A DNA stretch of 64,000 nt from Corynebacterium jeikeium (GTDB lineage Bacteria; Actinomycetota; Actinomycetes; Mycobacteriales; Mycobacteriaceae), in NCBI RefSeq assembly GCF_028609885.1, contig NZ_CP063195.1, positions 868,001 through 932,000 of the forward strand. Reading direction: 5' to 3'. Below the pieces are notes generated by a model. That model did not search any database, had not been told where the DNA came from, and saw only the letters and a program-made list of their open reading frames with translations. Within the stretch, counting starts at the first letter, position 1. Every line of letters begins with the position of its first letter. Positions 18,215 through 26,853 of this stretch are shown here, piece by piece. A program made the translations under genes and the position numbers.

Positions 18215-20497
18215 CTAGATCGTGGTCAGCGTGACCACGGCGCCTCGGTGGCTACGAACGCTGGGGCCGGGGGATTGACCCAGAACCAAGCCGTTGGGAT
18301 CCCCCTTAATCTCCACTTCGAAGCCTGCGTCCTCCAGCTTCTGCCGCGCTCTCTGCGCCGTGAGCCCCAGGACCCAGGGCACGCGCTGGGATGTGGATTC
18401 GCGGATCTCCACGTCCGTATTCTTCGACGGGTCCACTCGTTCACCCGCGCCAGGTGATTGCTCCGCCACGTCGCCGGAATCTTCGGAAGAGTCCTCCACA
18501 GGGGCTCCATCGACCGGGTTGAGGCCAGCCTCCCGCAGGGTCTTACGGGCGTCATCAATAGAAAGCCCCTTAACATCCGGCACCTCAATCGCGTTTGAGA
18601 GCACCAGGGTCACCTCCGTATCGGACTCGACCTCCTCACCCTCCTTCGGGTCGGTGCGGATTGCCTGACCGGCGGGGATGTCCTTGTTAAACTCCTCAGT
18701 TTCTTCGGCGACCTGCAACCCGGCCTTTTCCAAGGTCTTCTTCGCCCGTTCGCGCTCCTGACCCTTTACACCAGGCACTGTGACGGGGCGCTTGCCCTTG
18801 CTCATGCGCACTTCGACGGTGGAGCCGGTGTTCACTTCAGTTCCGGCGGCGGGCTGAACTTCGGCTACGTGGCCTTTGGCGACCTCGTCGGAGTAGACGT
18901 CATCGCCCTTCTTGACCTTCAGCGTGCGGTCAGTGAGCTTGCTTGTGTAGTACTGCAGGCTCGAGTTAGCCCCTGGGTCCGGCACTGTCGGTTTGCCCAG
19001 GGAGAGCAGCACAGCGACCTCGGAACCCCGCACTGCCTTCTGACCCTTGGCAGGGTCGGTACCCATGACGGTGTTCTTCTCCGCCTGGTTGTCGTAGCGC
19101 TCGTCCAGCGTGGAACTGAACCCGGCCTCCTCGACTGTGGCCTGTGCCGTGGCCTTATCCATGCCGATGACAGTCGGGATCTCGCCGTAGCGGCCCGTGG
19201 TGAACCACCATCCGCCCAGAGCCATGCCAATAACCAGCGCGATGAGGATGACGATCCAGAAGACCGTCGCAATCGGGGACTTATTGCTAAGCTTCGGCGC
19301 CTGTCGTGCCGGCGCCTGCTGGTGCGGCCTCGGGCTGTGCGGTGGGTAGGGCGCGTGTGGCGCCTGGTGCTGCGTGCGCGTCTGGTTGGCGTAAGGAGCG
19401 TGAGGCGTGTGTGGCTGCGGCTTCTCGTGTGGGGGCCCAGCCAGCCCTGCCTGCCCTTCTGGCTGATAGCGGGTGACGGCGGTGTGGTGCGTTTCCGGCC
19501 GGGGCTGACCCTCCCTGGGGAGGACAACTGCGCGGGTGGACATGGATTCGTCATCCCACGGCGTGCGTTCGCCGAAGTCGGTTCCGGCCAGCGCGGTGCG
19601 CACCGCGGAGTTAGTGGGGGCGGGCACCTGGAACTCGGGGACGTCCAGGATTTCGGCGGTCTGCTCCACGGCTTCCAGGAACTCGGCGCCGTCTTCGAAG
19701 CGCTGAGTTGGGTTTCGGTGGCAGGCGCGCAGAACCAGCTCGTCGATCTCCGGCGGAATGTCGGGCATTAGCGTGCTGGGGGCGGGGACGGGGCGGTTGA
19801 TGCGTGCCATTGCCGTTTCGATCGGCGTGCCGCCCTTGAAAGGTGTGCGTCCGGTGAGCAGTTCGAATAGCAGGATGCCGGCGGAGTACACGTCGCTGGC
19901 TTGAGTCAGATTCTCGCCCCGGACCTGTTCCGGGGAAAGGTAGCCGACAGTACCGATGACCTGCCCGTTAACGGAGGTAGTGGCGTTTGTGGCGTCGCTC
20001 ATCACGTTGTTGATGGCGCGCACCAGTCCGAAGTCGGCGAGCTTGACCTGGTGGTGGTCGCTGATCAGCACGTTGTCCGGTTTGATGTCTCGGTGGATCA
20101 TGCCCTTGGCATGAGCGATGGACAGTGCGGTGAGCACCGGCTTCATCACTGCGATGGCGGCGTGGGGCGGCATGGGGCCGCGTTCTTTCAACAGCTCGCG
20201 GAGTGATCCGCCTTCTACCAGCTCCATCACCAGGAAGACGTAGTCGTCGTCCACACCCTGGTCGAAGACGTTTACCAGTGATGGGTCGCTTAGCTTCGCC
20301 ACCGCACGGGCCTCGCGTTCGAAGCGGGTGCGGAAAGCAGGTTCGCGGGCGAGCGCCGGATCCATTACCTTGACCGCTACCTCGCGGTCCAGGCGCGTAT
20401 CGATGGCTGCATAGACTGTGGACATGCCACCGCGGGCGATCTGGGCGCCAATGCGGTAGCGCAACTCCAGCAGGTCTCCGGGGTATAGCTCGCTCAC
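18215..20497 (-). CDS. pknL: Serine/threonine protein kinase PknL with PASTA repeats
   Basis: A 760-aa membrane kinase. The cytoplasmic kinase domain (about 12-280) has the glycine loop ARGGMSTVY, catalytic Lys43, HRDIKPDN (135-142) and DFG (155-157). A proline- and histidine-rich linker (330-400) leads to one transmembrane helix at about 408-430 and then about five extracellular PASTA-like repeats to the C-terminus. PASTA domains bind muropeptides or lipid II in related kinases, which fits a cell-wall role. The M. tuberculosis PknL lacks these repeats. The gene is read away from the winged-helix gene whose mycobacterial homologue Rv2175c is a known PknL substrate. The stop lies 27 nt from the aroG stop, with GGCGCTAGCGCC between. 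Confidence 0.95.
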   Translation of the reverse strand: MSELYPGDLLELRYRIGAQIARGGMSTVYAAIDTRLDREVAVKVMDPALAREPAFRTRFEREARAVAKLSDPSLVNVFDQGVDDDYVFLVMELVEGGSLRELLKERGPMPPHAAIAVMKPVLTALSIAHAKGMIHRDIKPDNVLISDHHQVKLADFGLVRAINNVMSDATNATTSVNGQVIGTVGYLSPEQVRGENLTQASDVYSAGILLFELLTGRTPFKGGTPIETAMARINRPVPAPSTLMPDIPPEIDELVLRACHRNPTQRFEDGAEFLEAVEQTAEILDVPEFQVPAPTNSAVRTALAGTDFGERTPWDDESMSTRAVVLPREGQPRPETHHTAVTRYQPEGQAGLAGPPHEKPQPHTPHAPYANQTRTQHQAPHAPYPPHSPRPHQQAPARQAPKLSNKSPIATVFWIVILIALVIGMALGGWWFTTGRYGEIPTVIGMDKATAQATVEEAGFSSTLDERYDNQAEKNTVMGTDPAKGQKAVRGSEVAVLLSLGKPTVPDPGANSSLQYYTSKLTDRTLKVKKGDDVYSDEVAKGHVAEVQPAAGTEVNTGSTVEVRMSKGKRPVTVPGVKGQERERAKKTLEKAGLQVAEETEEFNKDIPAGQAIRTDPKEGEEVESDTEVTLVLSNAIEVPDVKGLSIDDARKTLREAGLNPVDGAPVEDSSEDSGDVAEQSPGAGERVDPSKNTDVEIRESTSQRVPWVLGLTAQRARQKLEDAGFEVEIKGDPNGLVLGQSPGPSVRSHRGAVVTLTTI

Positions 20498-20661
20498 GTC
20501 TAGTTTCAGCCTCGTTTTCTGAAGGTCTTCCGATGGTTCTTTCGAGCGATGGGCTGGGGCTACGAAAGGTGCCCTTGTGCTCGACCGTGTTCAGTGTTAC
20601 GCAATTATTCTAGTGGTACTCGAGTCATTATACGTTTAGCCTGGTGCGCGCCCTACTCGTT

Positions 20662-20697
20662 TCTTATTGACTCTTATTGACGCCCACGCGCTACAGT
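20662..20697 (+). promoter_or_regulatory. Promoter of the Rv2175c-like gene with a tandem 10-bp repeat
   Basis: TCTTATTGAC occurs twice in perfect tandem (20662-20671 and 20672-20681), so a TTGAC -35-like core is present twice. TACAGT (20692-20697) is the -10 and ends 7 nt before the GTG start; the upstream TTGACT lies 19 bp from it. There is no ribosome-binding site, so a leaderless mRNA is likely. Confidence 0.5.
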
Positions 20698-20704
20698 GGC
20701 GACC

Positions 20705-21154
20705 GTGAGTAAAGAAAACAAGCACGCAGAAGATCACGGCACCTCCACGCGTTCTGGCGCACGTTCTGGCGAGAAAGGGCAGGGGCGCGTTCTCGCGGAG
20801 CCGGTTAACGGCGTTCCCACTGGTGAAGAGGTCTTGACCCTCCCAGAAGTCGCAGAGCGAATGAACTTGGTGGTAACCAGGGTCATGGACATGTTGGGCA
20901 AGAAGCAGCTGCTGGCAGTTGAGCTTGACCGAGCGCGGCACGTGCCTGCCCGGTTCCTGGACGAGGACGGGCAGCTAAACCGTTTTGTTCCCGGAGCGAT
21001 TGCGCTGCTGAGCGACGGCGGCTACTCGGACGCAGAGATCCTGGATTACCTCTTTACCGAGGATGACTCTCTGCCGGGGCGCCCGGTTGATGCCCTGCAC
21101 GGGCACCTTGCCCGCGAAGTGATGCGCCGCGCGCAGGCGATGGCAATTCTATAG
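20705..21154 (+). CDS. Winged-helix DNA-binding protein, Rv2175c family (PknL substrate homologue)
   Basis: A 149-aa protein with a disordered, charged N-terminus (about 1-38) followed by a helix-turn-helix region (TLPEVAERMNLVVTRVMDML) and the conserved C-terminal part with RFVPGAIALLSDGGYSD. M. tuberculosis Rv2175c binds DNA and is phosphorylated by PknL, and the two genes are divergent neighbours here too. Ser/Thr residues in the N-terminal tail (GTSTRSGARSG) are plausible phosphosites. The GTG at 20705 is preferred over one at 20696 because of the -10 position. Its 3' end overlaps mptA on the other strand by 101 bp. Confidence 0.82.
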   Translation: MSKENKHAEDHGTSTRSGARSGEKGQGRVLAEPVNGVPTGEEVLTLPEVAERMNLVVTRVMDMLGKKQLLAVELDRARHVPARFLDEDGQLNRFVPGAIALLSDGGYSDAEILDYLFTEDDSLPGRPVDALHGHLAREVMRRAQAMAIL

Positions 21155-22727
21155 TCCACTGAGACTGCTGCGAGCTCTGCTGAGTCTGTTGGGCCTGCTG
21201 CTGTCGGCGGGGCGGGAAGTCTAGGCAGGCCTGGACCAGCCAGGCGAAGATCGCTGCGAAGGCGAGCACCCACCACAGGGCGTAAAGACGGTTGTTGCCA
21301 CCGCCGTCGAACATGAAGGTGACCCACATGCAGAACACGCTGGTGAGGTAGATAACCATGCGTGATTGGCTGGCCAGCACCACCAGCGCCAGGGGCGCGG
21401 TGTAGTACCACGGCAGCGTCACCGTGTTGAGAACACAGGTGATTGCGTAAGCGACGGCCATGCCGGTAAACGCCGTGCGCTCGTCGTGGCGGAACAGCCA
21501 CCAGGTGGCAACCAGGCCGAGGAGCATCAGGGCGCTACTGACAGGGCGGATCGCATCCACCAGCACGTTGAAAGTCAGGTCGTCGTTGATGCGCGACAGC
21601 ACTGGTTCCAATGAGGAGGCGATAAAGGACGGCAGAGCCAGGGGGTTGATGACCTTGGAGTTTCCGGTGACCTCTGTGACCCAGCCCCAAGTCTGGTTTG
21701 TCAGGACGGTCACTAGCGCCAGCACTCCGACACATGCGAGCACGCTGACTAGCCCCGCCCACACCAGCGTGCCGAAGCGGCGCCACGTATCGGCAAGATG
21801 GAGCCACCGAGACTTGCCCGCGGCGTAGGGGAGCGGGCCGGCCACACGGGCAACCAGAATCCACACAACGAAGGGCAAGGCGATAAACGCTGTCGCCTTT
21901 AGTGCAGTTGCGACCCCAATCAGCGCCGATGCGGCCAGACCGCCACGGACCGGCTGCAGTTTCACCGCGCACAGGCAGCCGAGAAGCACCAGCGCCATCA
22001 TCATGTTCTCGGTGTGCATGCCGCCCACCAGGTGCAGCACGCTCAGCGGGTTGAACACGCCCAGCCACACGGCCACTTCAGGGCGGACACCCAGATGCGT
22101 AGCGAGTTTTGCCACCGCCCAGGCCATCACCAGCACAGATGCGATGGAGAGCAGCTTAAAAGCGAGGGTGCCGGCGGTGATGTTATCGCCGGTGACGGAG
22201 GTGATGGCCTGCCCCACACCCATGTGCAGTGGGCCATAGGGCGTGGTTGTATTGCGCCAGTCGGCGCTGACCTCAAACAGCAAAGGGCCGGGGTTGGCCG
22301 CCGCGCCTACCTCATAGGCGTTGAAACCATCTCGGGCCAGGGTGCCTTGCATGAGGTATGAGTAAATGTCCCGCGACATCAGCGGGCCGGCCAAAACCAA
22401 TGGGCCGATCCAGGAAGCTATGGCGGAGCGGTGCAGCGGCTTACCGTGCACCAGGATGTGTCGCCCGACGATGATCCAGCTGAGCACCATAGCCCCCAGG
22501 GCAAACCACATCACAACCGTCATCATTCCCGCCGCGTGGCCGAAGGTGAAGGAGCTCAGACCGATGACCTGCATGATGCCGCCGCGCGAACGCACCGCAC
22601 CGACGCTGTGGGAAGTGATCGTCAAAACGATGCTGCCGATCAGCCCCAGCCAGACTGCACGGCGGTAGCTCACTGATCGCAGCCAGGAACGAGCCTTGTC
22701 TGCAAAGCGCTCCGCAGCCGCCGTCAC
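21054..22727 (-). CDS. mptA: Alpha-1,6-mannopyranosyltransferase MptA (GT-C type)
   Basis: A 557-aa polytopic polyprenyl-phosphomannose-dependent transferase that extends the alpha-1,6-mannan core of lipomannan on the outer face of the membrane. About twelve hydrophobic helices are visible, with extracytoplasmic loops between them, and the gene order idsA-mptA near pknL matches NCgl2093 of C. glutamicum and Rv2174. The GTG at 22727 overlaps the preceding stop (GTGA), giving VTAAAERFADKARSW. The tail after the last helix is rich in Gln and basic residues and runs 101 bp into the convergent winged-helix gene. Confidence 0.85.
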   Translation of the reverse strand: MTAAAERFADKARSWLRSVSYRRAVWLGLIGSIVLTITSHSVGAVRSRGGIMQVIGLSSFTFGHAAGMMTVVMWFALGAMVLSWIIVGRHILVHGKPLHRSAIASWIGPLVLAGPLMSRDIYSYLMQGTLARDGFNAYEVGAAANPGPLLFEVSADWRNTTTPYGPLHMGVGQAITSVTGDNITAGTLAFKLLSIASVLVMAWAVAKLATHLGVRPEVAVWLGVFNPLSVLHLVGGMHTENMMMALVLLGCLCAVKLQPVRGGLAASALIGVATALKATAFIALPFVVWILVARVAGPLPYAAGKSRWLHLADTWRRFGTLVWAGLVSVLACVGVLALVTVLTNQTWGWVTEVTGNSKVINPLALPSFIASSLEPVLSRINDDLTFNVLVDAIRPVSSALMLLGLVATWWLFRHDERTAFTGMAVAYAITCVLNTVTLPWYYTAPLALVVLASQSRMVIYLTSVFCMWVTFMFDGGGNNRLYALWWVLAFAAIFAWLVQACLDFPPRRQQQAQQTQQSSQQSQWTIELPSPARGASLRGQGARAGHQPGAPAESHPR

Positions 22728-24490
22728 AACACACCACCGCCGGTGATGCGGCGGGCAGCCAACGCTCCGGAGAGGATGACGGTAGGGACACCCACGCCTG
22801 GCGTGGTCGAGGAACCGGCGAGCACCAGGTTGTCCACACCGAACGCGCGGGCATTTCGAGGCCGGAACGGGCCAGTCTGGGTGAAAGAGTGTGCCAACGC
22901 GAACGGGGTGCCCGCGCCGAAACCGTGGTCGGCCTGCCAAGAAGCAGGGGTATCCACCCGGGCGGTGCGGAAGTGCTCAGCAATACCTGTGTAGCCGCGG
23001 GCCTCCAGCACCTCCACAAGTTCCTGGACGTACGGGTCCGTGACGTTCTCCCAGTCGATATCTGCCGAACGGAGGTTCGGGGCAGGGGCGAGGATGCTCA
23101 ACGGTTCAAAGGCGCTGGCCGGAGGAGACACAGCGTCACCCTCAAGTACACCGCCGAAGGTGCGGTCAGCAACAGTGCGCGCCGGGCGAGTAAGCAGCAA
23201 CGATGGGTCACTCATCAGCCTGCCGCGACCGTGCGGGGCGGTGATCTCGCGGAAGGTTTCGTCCCATGCCTCCCCGAAGCTGATGGTGTGGTGGCGCTGC
23301 GACTCCCAGCGGCGGGAAACGTCCGTCGGAATGCTGCCGTGGATCACCACCGCCGAGGGGGACCAACGCAGTGGAGCGACCTTGCGCCACACGCGGCGGG
23401 CGAAGGAGCGGGAAACCAGCCCGCTTTCCCGGCCGGAACGGGTGAGCAGCTCGCCTACCACCGGCAGATCCGGGGTGGCCACGACCGCATCGCACTCAAT
23501 GTACTCGCCGGAACGGGTGCGCACGCCCGTGATGAGGTCCTCCGAGAAGTCCACGTGCTCGACCGCATCCGAAGTGATGATGCGCCCGCCGGCGGCCCGT
23601 AGTGCTGCGGCCATGACCTCCGGCACCTCGCTCATGGAAAAGCCCGGGTAGAACACTCCCATAGAGGTATCCATGTGTGAAATAACGGTGTAGACTGCGC
23701 GCGCGTTCTTTGGTGCTACACCTGCGTAGAGCGCCTGGAAGGTAAACAACCGCTGGAGTTCTGCGTCGGGGATGTGCCGTGCTGTGGTCTTGCCGAGGCT
23801 GCCGAACGCACCGAGGGAGCCGAGGTGGCCAAGGTCGGACGCCGCAGCGGGAGTAGACAGTAGATCCAGCGCACCGTCAAAGTCGGCCGCCAGGAAGTTT
23901 TCGAAGCTGGCGCTGAAAACCCTTTGCGACCACTCGCGATGGGTCAGATAGCCGGCGGCCAGCTCGTCCGTGGCTGCGCGATCCAAGTCCTTGGAATCTG
24001 CGAAGCGGCGGATCTCCGCCACCATTGCATCGCGGTCGGCGAAAACCTCTGCATGGCGGCCGCTGGCGAATTGCGCGTGATAAGCCGGGCTTAAGCGCCG
24101 GGGAGCCCAGGGGCGTTCTAGCCCCAGCTGTTTGGTGGCGGCCTCGGATCGTAGGTCGATGCCCACGGAAGCCACGGCTGATTCGACGAGGCCAGGCATC
24201 GTCAGTACAGTGGCGCCGGTATCGGCTACAAAGTCTCCGTGTGCGCTGGTCAGGTGCTCGCTTCGGCAGCGACCGCCCACGGCGTTGTCTGCTTCAATGA
24301 CGGTGACCTCGCGCCCTGCGGAACGCAGCCGCAGGGCAGCGGAGAGCCCGGCGAGCCCGGCGCCGATCACGACAACGCGTTCGCCGTTGCCGGGCAGGCG
24401 CTTACGCAACGTGGGACGCGTCATAGGCACCAAGGGGCTAGGCAGGCTCAGGTGACGGCGACCGTCGGCAGAGCGGGTGGATAGCTTCAT
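22724..24490 (-). CDS. Phytoene-desaturase-like FAD-dependent oxidoreductase (CrtI family)
   Basis: A 588-aa flavoprotein with an N-terminal dinucleotide-binding fold (VVVIGAGLAGLSAALRLRSAG, then VIEADNAVGGRC) and the CrtI-type C-terminal glycine-rich stretch GVDNLVLAGSSTTPGVGVPTVILSG. The family desaturates or oxidises carotenoid intermediates. The ATG at 24490 directly follows the idsA stop and has GGAGG 6 nt upstream, and its own stop overlaps mptA, so idsA, this gene and mptA form one tight operon. No phytoene synthase is in the window. As I recall, C. glutamicum has its crt genes elsewhere and no such gene here, so the position is unusual. Its substrate could be a carotenoid or another polyprenoid. 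Confidence 0.8.
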   Translation of the reverse strand: MKLSTRSADGRRHLSLPSPLVPMTRPTLRKRLPGNGERVVVIGAGLAGLSAALRLRSAGREVTVIEADNAVGGRCRSEHLTSAHGDFVADTGATVLTMPGLVESAVASVGIDLRSEAATKQLGLERPWAPRRLSPAYHAQFASGRHAEVFADRDAMVAEIRRFADSKDLDRAATDELAAGYLTHREWSQRVFSASFENFLAADFDGALDLLSTPAAASDLGHLGSLGAFGSLGKTTARHIPDAELQRLFTFQALYAGVAPKNARAVYTVISHMDTSMGVFYPGFSMSEVPEVMAAALRAAGGRIITSDAVEHVDFSEDLITGVRTRSGEYIECDAVVATPDLPVVGELLTRSGRESGLVSRSFARRVWRKVAPLRWSPSAVVIHGSIPTDVSRRWESQRHHTISFGEAWDETFREITAPHGRGRLMSDPSLLLTRPARTVADRTFGGVLEGDAVSPPASAFEPLSILAPAPNLRSADIDWENVTDPYVQELVEVLEARGYTGIAEHFRTARVDTPASWQADHGFGAGTPFALAHSFTQTGPFRPRNARAFGVDNLVLAGSSTTPGVGVPTVILSGALAARRITGGGVL

Positions 24491-25660
24491 TTAAAACCTC
24501 CGGTGCGTTAGTTTTTCCGCCAGCTGGGTGAGCTCCGCAGTGATGTCGGCGCCCAGGCCACCCGCTTGTAGGGACTCGATAGCCCGCTGCGTGCGCGCCT
24601 CGATCAGCTTCTCCACTTTGGCTTGCGCTCCCGTGTCGTAGATGATGTCGCGGAGGCGCTCGATATCCGCCTCCGTAGAATCTTCGCCCTTGCCCAGGCC
24701 TGCGCGTAGAGCGGCGACTTGGGGCTCGCCGCCGCTTCGCAGAGCTTCGTTGATCAGCGTGGTGCGTTTGCCGGTGCGCAGATCATCGCCGGAGGGCTTG
24801 CCGGTAACTTCCGGATCGCCGAAAACCCCCAATTGATCGTCGCGCAGTTGGAAGGCCTCGCCGATGTCCTGACCCACATTACGGAGCATGCTTTGGGTTT
24901 GCTCGTTTGCGCCAGCCAGTGCGGCGCCTATGTGCAGCGGGCGGGCGACTGTGTAGGAGGCGGTCTTGTACTTGATTACGGCGAAGGAGTCAGCGACGTC
25001 CTCGCTACCGTTGGCCTCCAGGGCAATATCCAGAATCTGGCCCGCGATGACCTCGGTACGCATTGCCCGCCATGCCGGACGTGCACGCTGCAGCGCGGTG
25101 GCGCTGAGGCCGGAGCCGTTGTATAGGTCATCTGCCCAGGCAAACGCGAGGTCGCCGATGAGGATGGCCTGGCTGACCCCGTAGTGCTCGGAGGAGCCCA
25201 GCCAGCCGCGTTCGCGGTGCTTAGATTCGAAAGTTCGGTGAGCGGTGGAGAATCCGCGCCGGGTATCGGAACGGTCGATGATGTCGTCGTGGATGAGGGC
25301 ACATGCCTGAATAAACTCGAAGGCGCTCAGCGCATTCAGTATGGCGCCTTGATTGAAATCTGCGGAGGAGGACGACGTGGCGTCACCTCCCTTTCCACAA
25401 AGAGCATCCGGCGACCCGCCGCCGCCCTCGATCGCTGCGCGGATGCCGGCCCAGGCGAAGGTAGGGCGCACACGCTTGCCGCCGTTGACTATGAAGTCAC
25501 TCAGCACCGTGATGGCGCCGCCGACGAGGGAACCGATGGGGGAGAACTCCTCCTGGGAACGGCTCAGGTATTCCTTTAGTTGGGCATCGACGGCGGACGG
25601 AACGGCGGACAGCGGGGAATCGAGGCGCCAGGGGAGCGCGGCCAGCTCATCGGTACTCAT
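24491..25660 (-). CDS. idsA: Geranylgeranyl/polyprenyl diphosphate synthase
   Basis: A 389-aa trans-prenyltransferase that condenses isopentenyl diphosphate with allylic diphosphates. The first aspartate-rich motif is DDIID (125-129), followed by RSDTRRG, and the second is LRDDQLGVFGD. An insert of about 20 residues (SPDALCGKGGDATSSSSAD) sits before the first motif and is probably a surface loop. In C. glutamicum IdsA at this position makes geranylgeranyl diphosphate. Here it heads an operon with a CrtI-like gene and mptA; both need polyprenyl chains in a broad sense (carotenoid precursor, polyprenyl phosphate carrier). Confidence 0.9.
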   Translation of the reverse strand: MSTDELAALPWRLDSPLSAVPSAVDAQLKEYLSRSQEEFSPIGSLVGGAITVLSDFIVNGGKRVRPTFAWAGIRAAIEGGGGSPDALCGKGGDATSSSSADFNQGAILNALSAFEFIQACALIHDDIIDRSDTRRGFSTAHRTFESKHRERGWLGSSEHYGVSQAILIGDLAFAWADDLYNGSGLSATALQRARPAWRAMRTEVIAGQILDIALEANGSEDVADSFAVIKYKTASYTVARPLHIGAALAGANEQTQSMLRNVGQDIGEAFQLRDDQLGVFGDPEVTGKPSGDDLRTGKRTTLINEALRSGGEPQVAALRAGLGKGEDSTEADIERLRDIIYDTGAQAKVEKLIEARTQRAIESLQAGGLGADITAELTQLAEKLTHRRF

Positions 25661-25810
25661 GGCTCTCTATTCTAAGGGCTCGCGCGACAAGTGCGAACAA
25701 CGGTAGCGCTGGGGTGACGCCACCGTGGCGGGCGGGTGATAGAAGGGGACTCACGGACGGGCTACGGGGGTGATTGCGCGCACGGAAATTACCGAAAATT
25801 ATCCAATATC

Positions 25811-25838
25811 TTGAAATGGACAGCTCTGTCTATATGAT
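25811..25838 (+). promoter_or_regulatory. Promoter of metF, probably leaderless
   Basis: TTGAAA (25811-25816), a 16-bp spacer and TATGAT (25833-25838) make one of the best sigma-A-type promoters in the window. The ATG follows 8 nt after the -10. Confidence 0.7.
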
Positions 25839-25846
25839 CCTTGGGT

Positions 25847-26815
25847 ATGGCTAGTATCCGCAGGCAGGTTGCCGTATCCCAGTCCCTTTCGCTCAACACT
25901 CCGGGGCGCGTTCCGTTCTCTGTAGAGTTCATGCCGCCGCGCGACGACGCGGCCGAAGAGCGCCTGTGGAACGCTGCCGAGGCTTTCCACGACCTCGGCG
26001 TAAGCTTCGCCTCCGTGACCTATGGTGCCGGCGGTAGCACCCGCGAACGTACCCTGCGCGTTGCAGAGCGCCTGGGCACCAAGCCGCTAACAACCCTGGT
26101 GCACATGACGTTGGTGCAGCACACCCAGGAAGAGCTGCAGGATATGCTGCGCACCTATGCCTCGCTGGGGCTCACCAACCTACTGGCACTACGCGGCGAC
26201 CCGCCGGGGGATCCGAACGCCGAATGGGTACCCACCCCGGGTGGTTTGAGCTACGCCAGCGAGCTGATCGAATTGATCCGCGAAATGCCCGAGTGTGCCG
26301 ACTTTGATATCGGCATCGCCAGCTTCCCCGAAGGCCACTACCGCACGGGTTCTTTGGAGCAAGACACGGAATACACCCTGGCCAAGCTCCGCGCCGGGGC
26401 GCAGTACTCGATCACGCAAATGTTCTTTGACGTGGACCACTACCTGCGGCTGCGCGATCGCCTGGCGAAGGCGGATCCGGAGCATGGCCAGAAGCCGATC
26501 ATCCCGGGGCTGATGCCGATTACCTCGCTGCGGAGCGTGCGCCGCCAGATGGAGCTGGCGGGCGCCGCGCTGCCCCCGAAGTTGGAAAAACGTCTGCTGG
26601 ATGCCGCAGCTGGAGACGAGGTAGCCAACCGCGATGCAATCCGCGAGGTTGGCATTGAGGTGACGACCGAGATGGCCGAGCGTCTCATCGCTGAAGGTGT
26701 TCCGGACCTGCACTTTATGACTATGAACAATGTGCGCGCCACCCAGGAGGTCCTGCATAACCTGGGCATGGCTCCGGCCTGGGGGCCGGGGCTGGGCCAC
26801 GACATGGTGCGCTAG
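25847..26815 (+). CDS. metF: Methylenetetrahydrofolate reductase family protein
   Basis: A 322-aa TIM-barrel flavoprotein that reduces methylene- to methyl-tetrahydrofolate for methionine synthesis. Family features are FSVEFMPPRD near the start, FASVTYGAGGSTRERT, LALRGDPPGD and QYSITQMFFDVDHY. The ATG at 25847 is chosen from the promoter position; a TTG six nt upstream is in frame. The last seven codons, including the stop, are repeated directly downstream as an exact 21-bp tandem copy. The M. tuberculosis gene in this place (Rv2172c) is reported as a divergent MTHFR, so cofactor use could differ. Confidence 0.88.
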   Translation: MASIRRQVAVSQSLSLNTPGRVPFSVEFMPPRDDAAEERLWNAAEAFHDLGVSFASVTYGAGGSTRERTLRVAERLGTKPLTTLVHMTLVQHTQEELQDMLRTYASLGLTNLLALRGDPPGDPNAEWVPTPGGLSYASELIELIREMPECADFDIGIASFPEGHYRTGSLEQDTEYTLAKLRAGAQYSITQMFFDVDHYLRLRDRLAKADPEHGQKPIIPGLMPITSLRSVRRQMELAGAALPPKLEKRLLDAAAGDEVANRDAIREVGIEVTTEMAERLIAEGVPDLHFMTMNNVRATQEVLHNLGMAPAWGPGLGHDMVR

Positions 26816-26836
26816 GGCCACGACATGGTGCGCTAG
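26795..26836 (+). repeat. 21-bp perfect tandem duplication at the end of metF
   Basis: The unit 26795-26815 (beginning GGCCACGACATGG and ending with the TAG stop) is repeated exactly at 26816-26836. The copy lies after the stop codon, so the protein is not changed. It looks like a recent slippage event. Confidence 0.95.
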
Positions 26837-26853
26837 GGTGCGAAATGGGAGTG

